A stretch of DNA of 64,000 bases. Origin: JASHPR01 sp963842355 (lineage in GTDB: Bacteria; Actinomycetota; Actinomycetes; Streptosporangiales; Streptosporangiaceae). Both the position numbers and the translations under genes were made by a program. Shown in pieces: positions 54,347 through 63,266 of the stretch. Under the pieces are notes generated by a model. That model was not told where the DNA came from, ran no database searches, and saw only the letters and a program-made list of their open reading frames with translations. The DNA is taken from positions 806,001-870,000 of the forward strand of contig CAWJGC010000011.1 of NCBI GenBank assembly GCA_963842355.1, written 5' to 3'. How positions within the stretch are numbered: position 1 is the first letter of the stretch; each line of letters starts with the position of its first letter.

Positions 54347-54476
54347 TTGCGCCTCCCGCGGCGGAATGTACAGTCACCGTACTGCCCGGCCCGGACGTGC
54401 GTAAGCCCGTCGGCGGGCCGGGCTATGCTGCGACCCGCCGGAACCTCCGCCGCCGGGAGACCCAGGGAGAATCGCC

Positions 54477-56009
54477 ATGGCCGTCACGCCCCCCACCCAC
54501 GAAGACCTCGCGGCGATCGCGGACCGGTACCGGTTCGGCCTGACCGCGCCGGACGTCGAGTCGTTCCGGGCCATCATCGCGGGCGCGCTGGCGTCCTACG
54601 ACGCGGTCGAGCGCCTGTACGCCGCGCGCCTCCCCGAGGTGCCGGCCCGCTCGTACCAGTGGCCGGCCGAGGCCGACAACGAACTGGGGGCCTGGTACGT
54701 CACCACCGAGATCGCGGCGGCCGACGGCGGCCCGCTGGCCGGGCGCCGGGTGGCGATCAAGGACAACATCGAAGTGGCCGGGCTGCCGATGATGAACGGA
54801 TCCGCGACGGTCGAGGGCTACGTGCCCCGGCGCGATGCCACGGTCGTGACGCGCGTGCTGGCCGCGGGGGCGACGCTCACCGGCAAGGCGGTCTGCGAGG
54901 ACCTGTGCTTCTCGGGCGGCAGTCACACCTCGCGGACCGGCCCCGTCCGCAATCCGTGGGACCGGACGAAGTCGGCGGGCGGGTCGTCGAGCGGCAGTGC
55001 GGCGCTGGTCGCGGCCGGCCTGGCCGACCTGGCGCTCGGCGGCGACCAGGGCGGCTCGGTGCGGATACCCAGCTCGTTCTGCGGCACGGTCGGGCACAAG
55101 CCCACCCACGGCCTGGTGCCCTACACCGGAGCGTTTCCCATCGAGAACACCCTCGATCACCTGGGCCCGATCACCCGCACCGTGCGCGACGCCGCGCTGC
55201 TGCTGGGCGTGCTGGCCGGCCGGGACGGGCTCGACCCGCGTCAGCGGGCCGACCTCCCGGCCGGGGATTACCTGGCCGGCCTGGACGCCGGTGTCGCCGG
55301 GCTCCGGATCGGCGTGGTCGCGGAGGGGTTCGGCCTGCCCGGCCTGTCGCAGGAGGGAGTCGACGAGACCGTCCGCGCCGCCGTCCGCGCCCTGGCGGCC
55401 GCCGGCGCGGTGGTCAGCGAGATCAGTGTTCCGTGGCATCGGGACGGGCTGCACGTCTGGAACGTCATCGCCACCGACGGGGCGACCAACCAGATGATCG
55501 ACGGGAACGCGTACGGGATGAACTCCCCCGGCCTCTACGACCCCGAGCTCATCGTGCACTACGCCCGCGGACGGCGCGAGCACGCCGCCGAGATGTCCGA
55601 GTCGCTGAAGCTGACCGCGCTGCTCGGCCGCTACGCGATCGACCGCTACGACGGCCGGCACTACGCGATGGCCAGGAACCTCGCGCTGGAGCTGACCGCC
55701 GCCTACGACGCGGCGCTCGCCGAGGCGGACGTCCTGGTCATGCCGACGCTGCCCATCGTGGCCTCGACGATCCCGGATGACGGCGCCAGCCGGGAGGAAA
55801 AGCTGGCCCGCTCCCTGGAGATGATCGCCAACACCGCGCCCATCGACGTCAGCGGGCACCCCGCCACTTCCGTGCCCGCCGGCCTCAGCGACGGCCTGCC
55901 GGTCGGCATGATGATCATCGGCCGCCGTTTCGCCGACGGCACGTGCCTGCGGGTGGCGCGGGCCCACGAGAACGCGGCCGGCGGCTTCCCCGCGCCGCCG
56001 GGCCGCTGA
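54477..56009 (+). CDS. Amidase signature family hydrolase
   Basis: A 510-residue amidase with the Ser-cisSer-Lys triad: Lys in VAIKDNIE, cis-Ser in SAGGSSSGSAALVAAG, nucleophile in GGDQGGSVRIPSSFCG. An N-terminal helical extension (~1-75) precedes the core, as in allophanate or 6-aminohexanoate hydrolase relatives. Substrate unknown. Confidence 0.9.
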   Translation: MAVTPPTHEDLAAIADRYRFGLTAPDVESFRAIIAGALASYDAVERLYAARLPEVPARSYQWPAEADNELGAWYVTTEIAAADGGPLAGRRVAIKDNIEVAGLPMMNGSATVEGYVPRRDATVVTRVLAAGATLTGKAVCEDLCFSGGSHTSRTGPVRNPWDRTKSAGGSSSGSAALVAAGLADLALGGDQGGSVRIPSSFCGTVGHKPTHGLVPYTGAFPIENTLDHLGPITRTVRDAALLLGVLAGRDGLDPRQRADLPAGDYLAGLDAGVAGLRIGVVAEGFGLPGLSQEGVDETVRAAVRALAAAGAVVSEISVPWHRDGLHVWNVIATDGATNQMIDGNAYGMNSPGLYDPELIVHYARGRREHAAEMSESLKLTALLGRYAIDRYDGRHYAMARNLALELTAAYDAALAEADVLVMPTLPIVASTIPDDGASREEKLARSLEMIANTAPIDVSGHPATSVPAGLSDGLPVGMMIIGRRFADGTCLRVARAHENAAGGFPAPPGR

Positions 56010-56025
56010 ACGGCCGGGGCGCGAG

Positions 56026-56964
56026 CTAGCGGTAGCGGCGGACGGCGGCGGCGAGGCGGGTCAGGCACTCGCGCCCGAACGGGCCGGCGCCGTCGACGGA
56101 GATCACGGCGAGGTAGGTGGGCAGCCGCCACAGTTCTCGCCGGCCCGCGAAGCCCGGATCGACGGGCGCGACTTCGCGGTAGGCGGCGAACACGTCGCCG
56201 GGCACCGGGTCGAAGAAGTCGACCTGGGCGAGGTCGACCTCCGGGTGGCCGTAGTAGGGGGCCGGGTCGATCGCGACCGCGCCAGCGGAGGTGCTGACGA
56301 AGTTGTGCTGCTGGGCGTCTCCGTGCAGCAGCGAGGGCGGCGGTTCGGGGCCGCAGAGGGCGGGCAGCCGGGCCGCGACCCGGGCGACTCCGGCGGCAAG
56401 GCCGGCCGGGAGATGACCGGAGCCGGCCGCGGCCCGCAGCAGCGGGGTGATCCGGCGTTCGGCGTAGAAGTCGGCCCAGCGGTTCGCCGGGACGGGCCGG
56501 TTGTCCTGCGGCAGCGGGCCGAAGAACCCGCGGGCGCCGCCGAGCCCGAACTCGCGGCGCCGGGCCTGGTGCAGGACGGCCAGGGTGTGCCCGATGGATG
56601 CCCAGTCCCGGCGCTCGCGGGCCGCAGGCGGCCGCTCCGGCAGCGCCGCGGACAGCAGCAGCGAGCCGGCCGCCACGCTGACGACGCCCGAGGCCACGGG
56701 CACCGGGGTCCGGATCCGCGCCGCCCGGCTCAGCAGCCGCAGGCCGTCCAGTTCCGCAGTGAACTGCTCCCGGGCCTCGGCGGTGACGCCGAGCTTGGCG
56801 AACACCGAGAACGGTATCCCGTGCAGCACCCCGCACGGGTGTGACGCCCGCTGGCTCAAGTCGGTGAACCCGCGGCTGGCCCACGGCCGTCCCAGGTGCG
56901 CCGAGGCCGCGTCCTCGATCGCGGCCACCACCGCGCGGTCGAGCAGCGGATGCGCCGGCCCCAT
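56026..56964 (-). CDS. Fructosamine kinase/APH-fold protein
   Basis: A 312-residue kinase-like protein. The catalytic loop is LLHGDAQQHNFV, and the metal-binding Asp is in AIDPAPYYGHPEVDLAQ; both match the fructosamine-3-kinase family. It may phosphorylate glycated protein or a small molecule. Its start follows the upstream kinase stop within 3 bp, so the two form an operon. Confidence 0.85.
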   Translation of the reverse strand: MGPAHPLLDRAVVAAIEDAASAHLGRPWASRGFTDLSQRASHPCGVLHGIPFSVFAKLGVTAEAREQFTAELDGLRLLSRAARIRTPVPVASGVVSVAAGSLLLSAALPERPPAARERRDWASIGHTLAVLHQARRREFGLGGARGFFGPLPQDNRPVPANRWADFYAERRITPLLRAAAGSGHLPAGLAAGVARVAARLPALCGPEPPPSLLHGDAQQHNFVSTSAGAVAIDPAPYYGHPEVDLAQVDFFDPVPGDVFAAYREVAPVDPGFAGRRELWRLPTYLAVISVDGAGPFGRECLTRLAAAVRRYR

Positions 56965-56967
56965 GGG

Positions 56968-57795
56968 CTAGCCGATCGCCTGCTGGAGCCGGGACCGGTG
57001 GGCGAGCATCCAGGAGGCGCTGCGGACCCGCCAGGTGATCGCCCAGACGAACGGATAGCCGGTGCTGGTCACCCCGGCCGACGTCTCCGGGGTCACGCCG
57101 AACTCGACGGCCTCGGCCCGGGCGCTGTGCACGGCGAAGGTGATCATCTTGTCGACGAAGTCGCGGCGCCGGCGGGCGGGCAGGCCGTAACCGTCGAGGA
57201 TCAGCCGCGCCTGGCGGGCCCGGGCCGCCAGGTCGGGCAGCCCGTGTCGCTCGGCCACGTCGTCGTCGTGCAGCTGAGCGTTCAGCCAGGCCGCCTGGGC
57301 CAGTTCCCACACCGCGTCCACCGGGCCCGCGAACTCGAAGTCGACCAGCGCGACCGGACGGCCGTCGCGGGCGATGATGTTCCACGGCCCGGTATCACAG
57401 TGACCGATCACCGGCTGCGACCCGGCCAGGTCCCGGCCGAACCAGGGGCGCCAGAATGCTCCGGGCGGCGGCACGAACGACGCCGCCGCGGCGTGCAGGC
57501 CGCGCAGCAGCGTTCCGACCCCGGCGACCGCGTCCTCCGCCCAGGCGTGCGGCTGCGGGCTGGCGCCCGGGACGTAGCCGACCATCTCCCGGCCGTCCTC
57601 GGCGAACCCGGACCCGACCACCCGCGGGGCACCGGCGAAGCCCTCCCGCTCCAGGTGCCGCAGCAGCGCCAGCACGGCCGGGCTCCACGGCCCCGCCTCC
57701 CGGTAGACGACGCCGCCGCGCCGTCCCGCCTTCGACGGCTGCCCGCCGCTGCCCCACACCTCCAGCGGGACCTCGGCATCGTCAGTACCGCTCAC
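56968..57795 (-). CDS. Aminoglycoside phosphotransferase-family kinase
   Basis: A 275-residue APH-fold protein. The catalytic loop is VIGHCDTGPWNII, and the metal Asp is in ALVDFEFAGPVDAVWELAQ. The N-lobe starts VYREAGPWSPAVLALLRHLE. I chose GTG 57795 (MSGTDDAEVPLEVWG); the frame is open further but shows no coding character. Whether it confers resistance cannot be told. Confidence 0.85.
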   Translation of the reverse strand: MSGTDDAEVPLEVWGSGGQPSKAGRRGGVVYREAGPWSPAVLALLRHLEREGFAGAPRVVGSGFAEDGREMVGYVPGASPQPHAWAEDAVAGVGTLLRGLHAAAASFVPPPGAFWRPWFGRDLAGSQPVIGHCDTGPWNIIARDGRPVALVDFEFAGPVDAVWELAQAAWLNAQLHDDDVAERHGLPDLAARARQARLILDGYGLPARRRRDFVDKMITFAVHSARAEAVEFGVTPETSAGVTSTGYPFVWAITWRVRSASWMLAHRSRLQQAIG

Positions 57796-58017
57796 CGGGC
57801 CCACCCTGTCAGGCCGACCGCCCGGCGGCACCCGATTAATCGACCCTGGCCGCCGGATTGGCGCCAGGAGGGGGACAGCAGCACGCTGCGGGAACCAGGT
57901 GATTCTCCATACGGTCTGCACATGTTCCGCACTGCGACTCGACGCAGGCGCACTGACCTCGTAAAACGATGGGTAGACATCGGCCGCGCCGCACCGATCC
58001 GGGGGAGGCCCGCCACA

Positions 58018-58179
58018 ATGCTGCACGTGTCCCTCTTGGGGGAGAAGGCGATCACCGACGACGAGACCGGCGTCCTGACCGTCTCGTCGCGCGCCATGGC
58101 CCTCGTGGCCTTCCTGGCCGCCCACGCCGGGGCGCCCCAGGCCCGGCAGCGCATCGCCGGGCTGTTCTGGCCGGAGTCC
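58018..58179 (+). pseudogene. N-terminal remnant of a SARP/BTAD-type transcriptional regulator
   Basis: With GGGGGAGG upstream, the frame gives MLHVSLLGEKAITDDETG and on to QARQRIAGLFWPES. This is the first ~54 residues of AfsR/BTAD-type winged-helix regulators. The similarity ends abruptly and is replaced by Pro/Arg-rich non-coding-like sequence. The remaining several hundred residues are missing. Confidence 0.75.
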
Positions 58180-58186
58180 GCGTTTC

Positions 58187-58201
58187 GGGGCCTTCGTCCC
58201 C
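58187..58201. promoter_or_regulatory. DevR/OsdR-like palindrome without a clear target
   Basis: GGGGC-CTTC-GTCCCC begins 7 bp after the regulator remnant ends. No gene start lies within 300 bp in either direction, so it may be a chance match or belong to a lost gene. Confidence 0.35.
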
Positions 58202-58241
58202 GCCGTCGCCCCGCCGCCCCGCCGTCCCGGCCGCGTGAAAG

Positions 58242-58274
58242 GGAGTTCGGTGTACACCCGTGTACAGCAACTCC
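58242..58274. repeat. Nested palindromic element, copy B
   Basis: GGAGTT (58242-58247) pairs with AACTCC (58269-58274). Inside, TGTACA (58251-58256) and TGTACA (58261-58266) flank CCCG. Outside, TGAAAG and CACATTCA extend the dyad imperfectly. Its right flank resembles the right flank of copy A at 27.8 kb. Confidence 0.55.
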
Positions 58275-58415
58275 ACATTCATCGCCGGTTTCGCCGGCTG
58301 GTCGCGGCGCAGCGCCGCCGCGACGTCACCGTGGCCGCCGTTCGCCGTCAACCCGGCTATGAGCCGGGGCTCCGGGGGAAACAACGGGGGGCCGGGCCGC
58401 GCGAGCGCGGTGCGG

Positions 58416-59600
58416 CTACGCGTGCGCGGATACCTGGGCGAGCTGGGTCCTGATGGCGGCCAGGGCCGCCTGGATGTTCTCGACCGAGTTCGCGTAGGAG
58501 AACCGCAGGTAGCCCTCGCCGCACGGGCCGAAGGCCGGGCCGCCCAGGGCCGCGATCCCCGCGTCCTGCAACAGCATGGCCTGGAGCTGCGCCGAGGTCA
58601 GCCCCGTGCCGGTGATGTTCGGGAAGACGTAGAACGCACCCTGCGGCTCGAGGCAGCGCAGGCCCGGGATGTCGTTCAGGCCGCTGACGATGACGTCCCG
58701 GCGGCGGCGGAACTCCGCGACCATCTGCTCGACCGGCTCCCAGGGACCCTGCAGGGCCGCGATCGCGGCGTACTGGCTGAACGCCGACGTGCACGACACC
58801 GAGTTGATCACCAGGCGGGTCACCGGCTCGACCAGGGCCGGCGGGAACACGCCGAAGCCGAGCCGCCAGCCGGTCATCGCGAACGTCTTCGACCAGCCGT
58901 CCAGCAGGATCGTGCGGTCGGCCATGCCGTCCACGTCGAGCACGCTCGCGTGCGGCTGGTCGTACCTGATGGCCCAGTACACCTCGTCGGTGAGCACGAT
59001 CAGGTCGTGGCGCTGGGCGATGTCCGCGATCGCCGCGCAGTCCTCGCGGGTGAGCGACGAGCCGCACGGGTTGTGCGGCGAGTTGATGATCAGCAGCTTG
59101 GAACGATCGGTGACCAGCCGCTCCAGCTCGTCGGTGTCGATGCGGAACTCGCCCTGCTCGCGCAGCGGAACGGGGACGCCGACCGCGCCAGCGAACGCGG
59201 TGATCGACTCGTACATCGGGAAGCTGGGGTCCGGGTAGAGCACTTCGTCGCCCTCGCCGCAGAGGGCGAGGATCGTGAAGAACATGATCGGCTTGGCCCC
59301 CGGCGTCACGATCACGCGGTCCGGTGAGACCCGCATCCGGCCGGTGCGTTCAAGAAAATCGGCCACAGCCTCGCGCAGCGGGGGGATGCCGGGCGCGGGC
59401 ACGTAGTGTGTCTGGCCCGCCCGCAGGGCCTCGACCGCGGCTTCGACGATGTGGCCGGCGGTCGGGAAATCGGGCTCGCCGATCTCCAGGTGGATGATCG
59501 GGGCTCCGGCGGCCTCCATGGCCCTGGCCCGGGCCAGCACCTCGAAGGCCGACTCGGTGCCCAGCCTGCCCATGCGCTCAGCCAGGGAAAGTGCGGTCAT
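58416..59600 (-). CDS. Class I/II pyridoxal-phosphate aminotransferase
   Basis: A 394-residue fold-type I aminotransferase. It shows LEIGEPDFPT, the PLP-binding NSPHNPCGSSL and DEVYWAIRYD, the Schiff-base Lys in GWSKTFAMTGWRLG, and the C-terminal Arg in YLRFSYANS. Aspartate/alanine or aromatic substrates are possible. ATG 59600. It diverges from the transketolase-like gene with a 77-bp shared upstream region. Confidence 0.92.
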   Translation of the reverse strand: MTALSLAERMGRLGTESAFEVLARARAMEAAGAPIIHLEIGEPDFPTAGHIVEAAVEALRAGQTHYVPAPGIPPLREAVADFLERTGRMRVSPDRVIVTPGAKPIMFFTILALCGEGDEVLYPDPSFPMYESITAFAGAVGVPVPLREQGEFRIDTDELERLVTDRSKLLIINSPHNPCGSSLTREDCAAIADIAQRHDLIVLTDEVYWAIRYDQPHASVLDVDGMADRTILLDGWSKTFAMTGWRLGFGVFPPALVEPVTRLVINSVSCTSAFSQYAAIAALQGPWEPVEQMVAEFRRRRDVIVSGLNDIPGLRCLEPQGAFYVFPNITGTGLTSAQLQAMLLQDAGIAALGGPAFGPCGEGYLRFSYANSVENIQAALAAIRTQLAQVSAHA

Positions 59601-59677
59601 GGCCCGATGATAAAGCTGCGCCGGCTTGGCCGTAAGAGCTACATGATCCACAATGTGACCAGCTAGCGGAGGTGGGG

Positions 59678-62035
59678 ATGGATCTGGGTTCCGAGCGCGA
59701 CGTCCGGCGGCTGCTCGCTGCGGCCGAGCCTGACTTCGCCCGCTACGAGGTGGTCAAGGATCTCGTCGACGAGTGCATCGACCTGTCGCTCAACTACCGC
59801 CAGAGCGGCCATCCGGGCGGGTCACGGTCCAAGGTGCACATGATGCTGGCGCTGCTGCTGTCCGGCGCCATGCGCTGGGACGTGCTGCGGCCCTGGCGCC
59901 GGTTCGGCGACCGGTTCGTGCTGTCCGCCGGGCACACGGTCCCGCTGGTCTACGCCACGCTCGCGGTGCTCAACCAGGCGCTCCGGGTCCGCCACGAACG
60001 GACCGGGGCGCCCGAGTTCGCCTTCCCCGATGACGGCCGCTGGGCGCTGACCTGGGAGTGGCTGCTGCGCCTGCGCCGGCGCGGCGGCCTGCCCGGGCAC
60101 GCCGAGATGGAGGGCAGGACGCTGTTCCTGAAGTTCAACACCGGTCCCTCCGGGCACGGGATGCCGCCCGCGGCCGGCGAGGCGCTCAGCCTGAAGCTGG
60201 CGGGCGCGGGCGAGGTGAAGGTCTTCGTCTTCGAGGGCGAGGGCGGGCTCACGCCCGGCTCGGCGCACGAGACCAAGAACCTCGCGTGGGGCCTGGGCCT
60301 GGACAACCTGATCTTCATGGTCGACTGGAACGACTTCGGCATCGACCCCCGCCCGGCCTCCAGCGTGGTCGCGGGCACGCCGGTGGACTGGTTCGCGCCG
60401 TACGGCTGGCGGGTCACGGGCACCGAGCAGGGCATGGAGTGGGGGCCGGTGACCCGCGCGGTCCTGGAGGCGTCCTGCGGGGCCAACCCCGGCCGGGTGC
60501 CGACCATGGCCTGGTTCGCCACCCGCAAGGGCCGCGGCTACGGCAAGTTCGACGCGGCCAGCCACGGCACGGCCTGGCCGATGAACGCCGAGCCGTTCTG
60601 GGCGGTGCGCAAGCAGTTCATGGCCAGGTACGGCGTCGAGTACCAGGGCGTCGACTCCCCCGCCCCGGCCAGCCCGGAGGAGGTGCAGGCACAGGCGGCC
60701 GCCAACCTGCGCGTCGCCATGAACGTGCTTGAACGCGACGACGACCTGGTGACCTGGCTGTCGGACCGGCTCGTGGCGGTCGCGGGCACGGTACCCGACG
60801 ACATCGAGGGCTTCAGGCTCGGCGGGCGGTCGCCCGGGGTCTTCACCGACCGCCGGATCTTCGACGTGACGAGCTACCCCGACAGCATGTGGCGCAAGCC
60901 TGGCGAGAAGGCCCCCAACCGGGCCGGCCTGGCCGCCTGGGGGGCGTACGTGAACTCGCTGGCCCTGCGGGAGTACGGCCGGCCCTTGTTCATCGCGGCC
61001 TCGGCCGACCTGGCCGAGTCCACCAACATCGCCGGGTTCGCCCGCGACTTCGACGGCGCGCCGGGCACGGGCTGGTACGAGCGGACCCAGAATCCCACCG
61101 GGGCCCTGCTGCCGACCGAGATCACCGAGTTCTCCAACGCCGGCCTGGTGGCCGGGCTGGCCACGGTCAACCTGGCCGACGACCCGTTCGAGCGGTTCGA
61201 CGGCTACTGGGGCGCGTGCTCGACCTACGGCTCGTTCTCCTACCTCAAGTACGGGGAGATGCGGCTGTTCAGCCAGCTGGCCCAGGACAGCGAACTCAAG
61301 GTGGGCAAGCTGCTCTGGATCGCTGCCCACTCGGGGCCGGAGACCGCCGAGGACTCGCGCACCCACTTCGGCATCTTCTCGATCGGCGTCACCCAGCTGT
61401 TTCCCGACGGCCACGTGATCGATCTGCACCCGTGGGAGCACAACGAGGTGCCGGTCCTGCTGGGCACGGCCTTCGCGTGCGACGTCCCGATCGTCGCCCT
61501 GCACCTGACCCGGCCGCCGGTGGAGATACCGGACCGGGAGGCCCTCGGCATCCCCTCTCACTTCGCCGCCGCACGCGGCGCCTACCTGCTGCGGCCCTAC
61601 CGGCCGGGCCTGCCCAAGGGCGGCACCGTGTACGTCCGCGGCACCATGCCCACCCGGAACCTGGTCAGCGTGCTGCCGGAACTGGACGCCCGGGCCATCA
61701 ACGTCAAGATCGTCGCGGCGATCAGCCCGCAGTTGTTCGCGCGCCAGCCCGCGGAATACCGCGGGTCGGTCATCGGCCCGCCGGACCGGCTGGACGCCAT
61801 GGTCATCACCAACGGCGCGTTCAAGCTGATGCGGGACTGGGCGGACGACCCGCTGGTCCGGGAATACTCGCTGTCGTCCGACTGGGACGACCGGTGGCGC
61901 ACCGGCGGCTCCGTCGAGGAGGTGATCGAGGAAGCGCACCTCGACGCCGATCACATCCTGAAGGCGCTGCAGCGCTTCGCCGCCGACCGGCCGGACCGCA
62001 TGCGCCGGCTCCGGGAGCGGCTGACCGACGCCTAG
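59678..62035 (+). CDS. Transketolase-like TPP enzyme
   Basis: A 785-residue protein with the transketolase order. N-terminal TPP domain: YRQSGHPGGSRSKVH, SAGHTVPLV, SGHGMPPAAGEA, and a cofactor loop FEGEGGLTPGSAHETKNLA with MVDWNDFGID. A pyrimidine-binding domain (~440-620) has ASADLAESTNIAGF. A C-terminal transketolase domain follows (~640-770). It is longer and more divergent than housekeeping TktA (about 660-700). The cofactor loop carries GEG where GDG is usual. The role may be in a specialised sugar or polyketide-like carboligation. ATG 59678 with GGAGG 7 nt upstream. Confidence 0.85.
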   Translation: MDLGSERDVRRLLAAAEPDFARYEVVKDLVDECIDLSLNYRQSGHPGGSRSKVHMMLALLLSGAMRWDVLRPWRRFGDRFVLSAGHTVPLVYATLAVLNQALRVRHERTGAPEFAFPDDGRWALTWEWLLRLRRRGGLPGHAEMEGRTLFLKFNTGPSGHGMPPAAGEALSLKLAGAGEVKVFVFEGEGGLTPGSAHETKNLAWGLGLDNLIFMVDWNDFGIDPRPASSVVAGTPVDWFAPYGWRVTGTEQGMEWGPVTRAVLEASCGANPGRVPTMAWFATRKGRGYGKFDAASHGTAWPMNAEPFWAVRKQFMARYGVEYQGVDSPAPASPEEVQAQAAANLRVAMNVLERDDDLVTWLSDRLVAVAGTVPDDIEGFRLGGRSPGVFTDRRIFDVTSYPDSMWRKPGEKAPNRAGLAAWGAYVNSLALREYGRPLFIAASADLAESTNIAGFARDFDGAPGTGWYERTQNPTGALLPTEITEFSNAGLVAGLATVNLADDPFERFDGYWGACSTYGSFSYLKYGEMRLFSQLAQDSELKVGKLLWIAAHSGPETAEDSRTHFGIFSIGVTQLFPDGHVIDLHPWEHNEVPVLLGTAFACDVPIVALHLTRPPVEIPDREALGIPSHFAAARGAYLLRPYRPGLPKGGTVYVRGTMPTRNLVSVLPELDARAINVKIVAAISPQLFARQPAEYRGSVIGPPDRLDAMVITNGAFKLMRDWADDPLVREYSLSSDWDDRWRTGGSVEEVIEEAHLDADHILKALQRFAADRPDRMRRLRERLTDA

Positions 62036-62089
62036 CCGGGCGTGCCATGGTGGGCTGTGACCGGAGCCGCTGCGGAGAGGACCCCGACG

Positions 62090-63229
62090 ATGCCCGCTCA
62101 CGCGCCCGCCTCGCCCGCTCAGCCGCGCCGTGGGGCGCAGGTCAACGACCTGCTGCCGCTCGGTGACTGGATCCGGCACCACTCGCTGCGAAGCTGGCCG
62201 GTGCTGCTGTTCCTGGTGCTGATCTGCGTGCCGTCGATCGCGCTCGTCATCCTGGGCCCGAGCCCGAGCGCCGCCACGTTCGACCACGTGGCCTGGATCT
62301 TCGCCGCGTACTTCGCGGTCGCCTGGCTGCTGCTGCTCGGCGTCATCATCCGGCCGGACCACGTGACCAGGACGATGCTCGTCGTGGTCACGGCGATCGC
62401 GCTGGCGACGCAGGTGCCGCTGGCGGTCGCCCTGGAGGTGGCGCTGCACGGCAGCAACGCGGGCCTCGGCCACAGCATCTTCACCATCGGCATACCCGAG
62501 GAACTGGCCAAGGCCGTGCCCGTGCTGGCCGTCGCGCTGATCTACGGGCGCCGGCACGGCCTCGTGCCCCGGGACTACCTGTTCCTCGGCGCGGTGAGCG
62601 GGCTGGCCTTCGGCGCCAGCGAGGTCGTGCACTACTTCACCGTCAACGGAGTCGCCGAGTTCTACACGACGATCCAGTCGGCCATCCCCTCGATCCAGCG
62701 GCTGATCAACACCGGGCACCCCGCGTCGGCCTCGCTGTTCAGCGTGCTGATCGAACCGGTGCGGTATTTCGTGCTCGACTTCGTCTGGAGGTTCGTCACC
62801 GACCCGATCACCCATGCCTGCTGGTCCGGCCTGACCGGCTATTTCATCGGGCTGGCGGCGACCGGCCGGCACCGGTGGTACACGGTCGCCTGGATCGGAC
62901 TGGCCATCGCCGCGGTCCTGCACGGGCTGAACGACTGGAGCCGGGTGAACGGCCACCCGCTGTGGATCCTGGTCGTCATCGTCAGCGGGATCCTGTTCCT
63001 CGGCTACGCCAAGGTCGGGTCACGCGGCGACGCGCACCTGACCGACAGCCGGGCGCCGGCGTTCATGCTCCCGCCCGCAGCGCCGCCCGCAGCGCCGCCC
63101 GCGTACCCCGCGCACTCCGCGCACTCCGCGCACCCCGCGCACCCCGCGCACCCCGCGCATTCCGGGCATTCCGGGCCCCCCGGGCCCCCGGCCGGAACGA
63201 CGCCGCGCAGGCCGTGGTGGGAGCACTAA
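62090..63229 (+). CDS. PrsW-family intramembrane metalloprotease with His-rich repeat tail
   Basis: A 379-residue membrane protein with about eight helices. The PrsW/CPBP-like motifs are visible: GIPEELAKAVPV (paired Glu), FGASEVVHYF, ITHACWSGLTGYFIG and LHGLNDWSR. After residue ~320 the tail becomes Pro/Ala-rich. It holds a run of AHS/AHP/GHS triplets with His every third residue (about seven His), encoded by a 9-bp tandem repeat. I chose ATG 62090 with GGAGAGG upstream; GTG 62042 is possible. Confidence 0.85.
   Translation: MPAHAPASPAQPRRGAQVNDLLPLGDWIRHHSLRSWPVLLFLVLICVPSIALVILGPSPSAATFDHVAWIFAAYFAVAWLLLLGVIIRPDHVTRTMLVVVTAIALATQVPLAVALEVALHGSNAGLGHSIFTIGIPEELAKAVPVLAVALIYGRRHGLVPRDYLFLGAVSGLAFGASEVVHYFTVNGVAEFYTTIQSAIPSIQRLINTGHPASASLFSVLIEPVRYFVLDFVWRFVTDPITHACWSGLTGYFIGLAATGRHRWYTVAWIGLAIAAVLHGLNDWSRVNGHPLWILVVIVSGILFLGYAKVGSRGDAHLTDSRAPAFMLPPAAPPAAPPAYPAHSAHSAHPAHPAHPAHSGHSGPPGPPAGTTPRRPWWEH
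63100..63185 (+). repeat. 9-bp coding tandem repeat in the PrsW-like gene
   Basis: About eight units of CCGCGCACT/CCGCGCACC, drifting to CCGGGCATT, encode the His-rich tail. Length variation between strains is likely. Confidence 0.75.
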
Positions 63230-63266
63230 TCCGAGACCGCACGAGCGAGGAAGGGACGGAGCGGCC

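Noticed and set aside
59822..62956. 1044-residue minus-strand open frame opposite the transketolase-like and PrsW-like genes
   Set aside because: No motif; composition is low-complexity (RGHP-rich), and both plus-strand genes are clear.
63100..63185. Tandem repeat as a CRISPR array
   Set aside because: Units are 9 bp without spacers and lie in frame within a protein tail.
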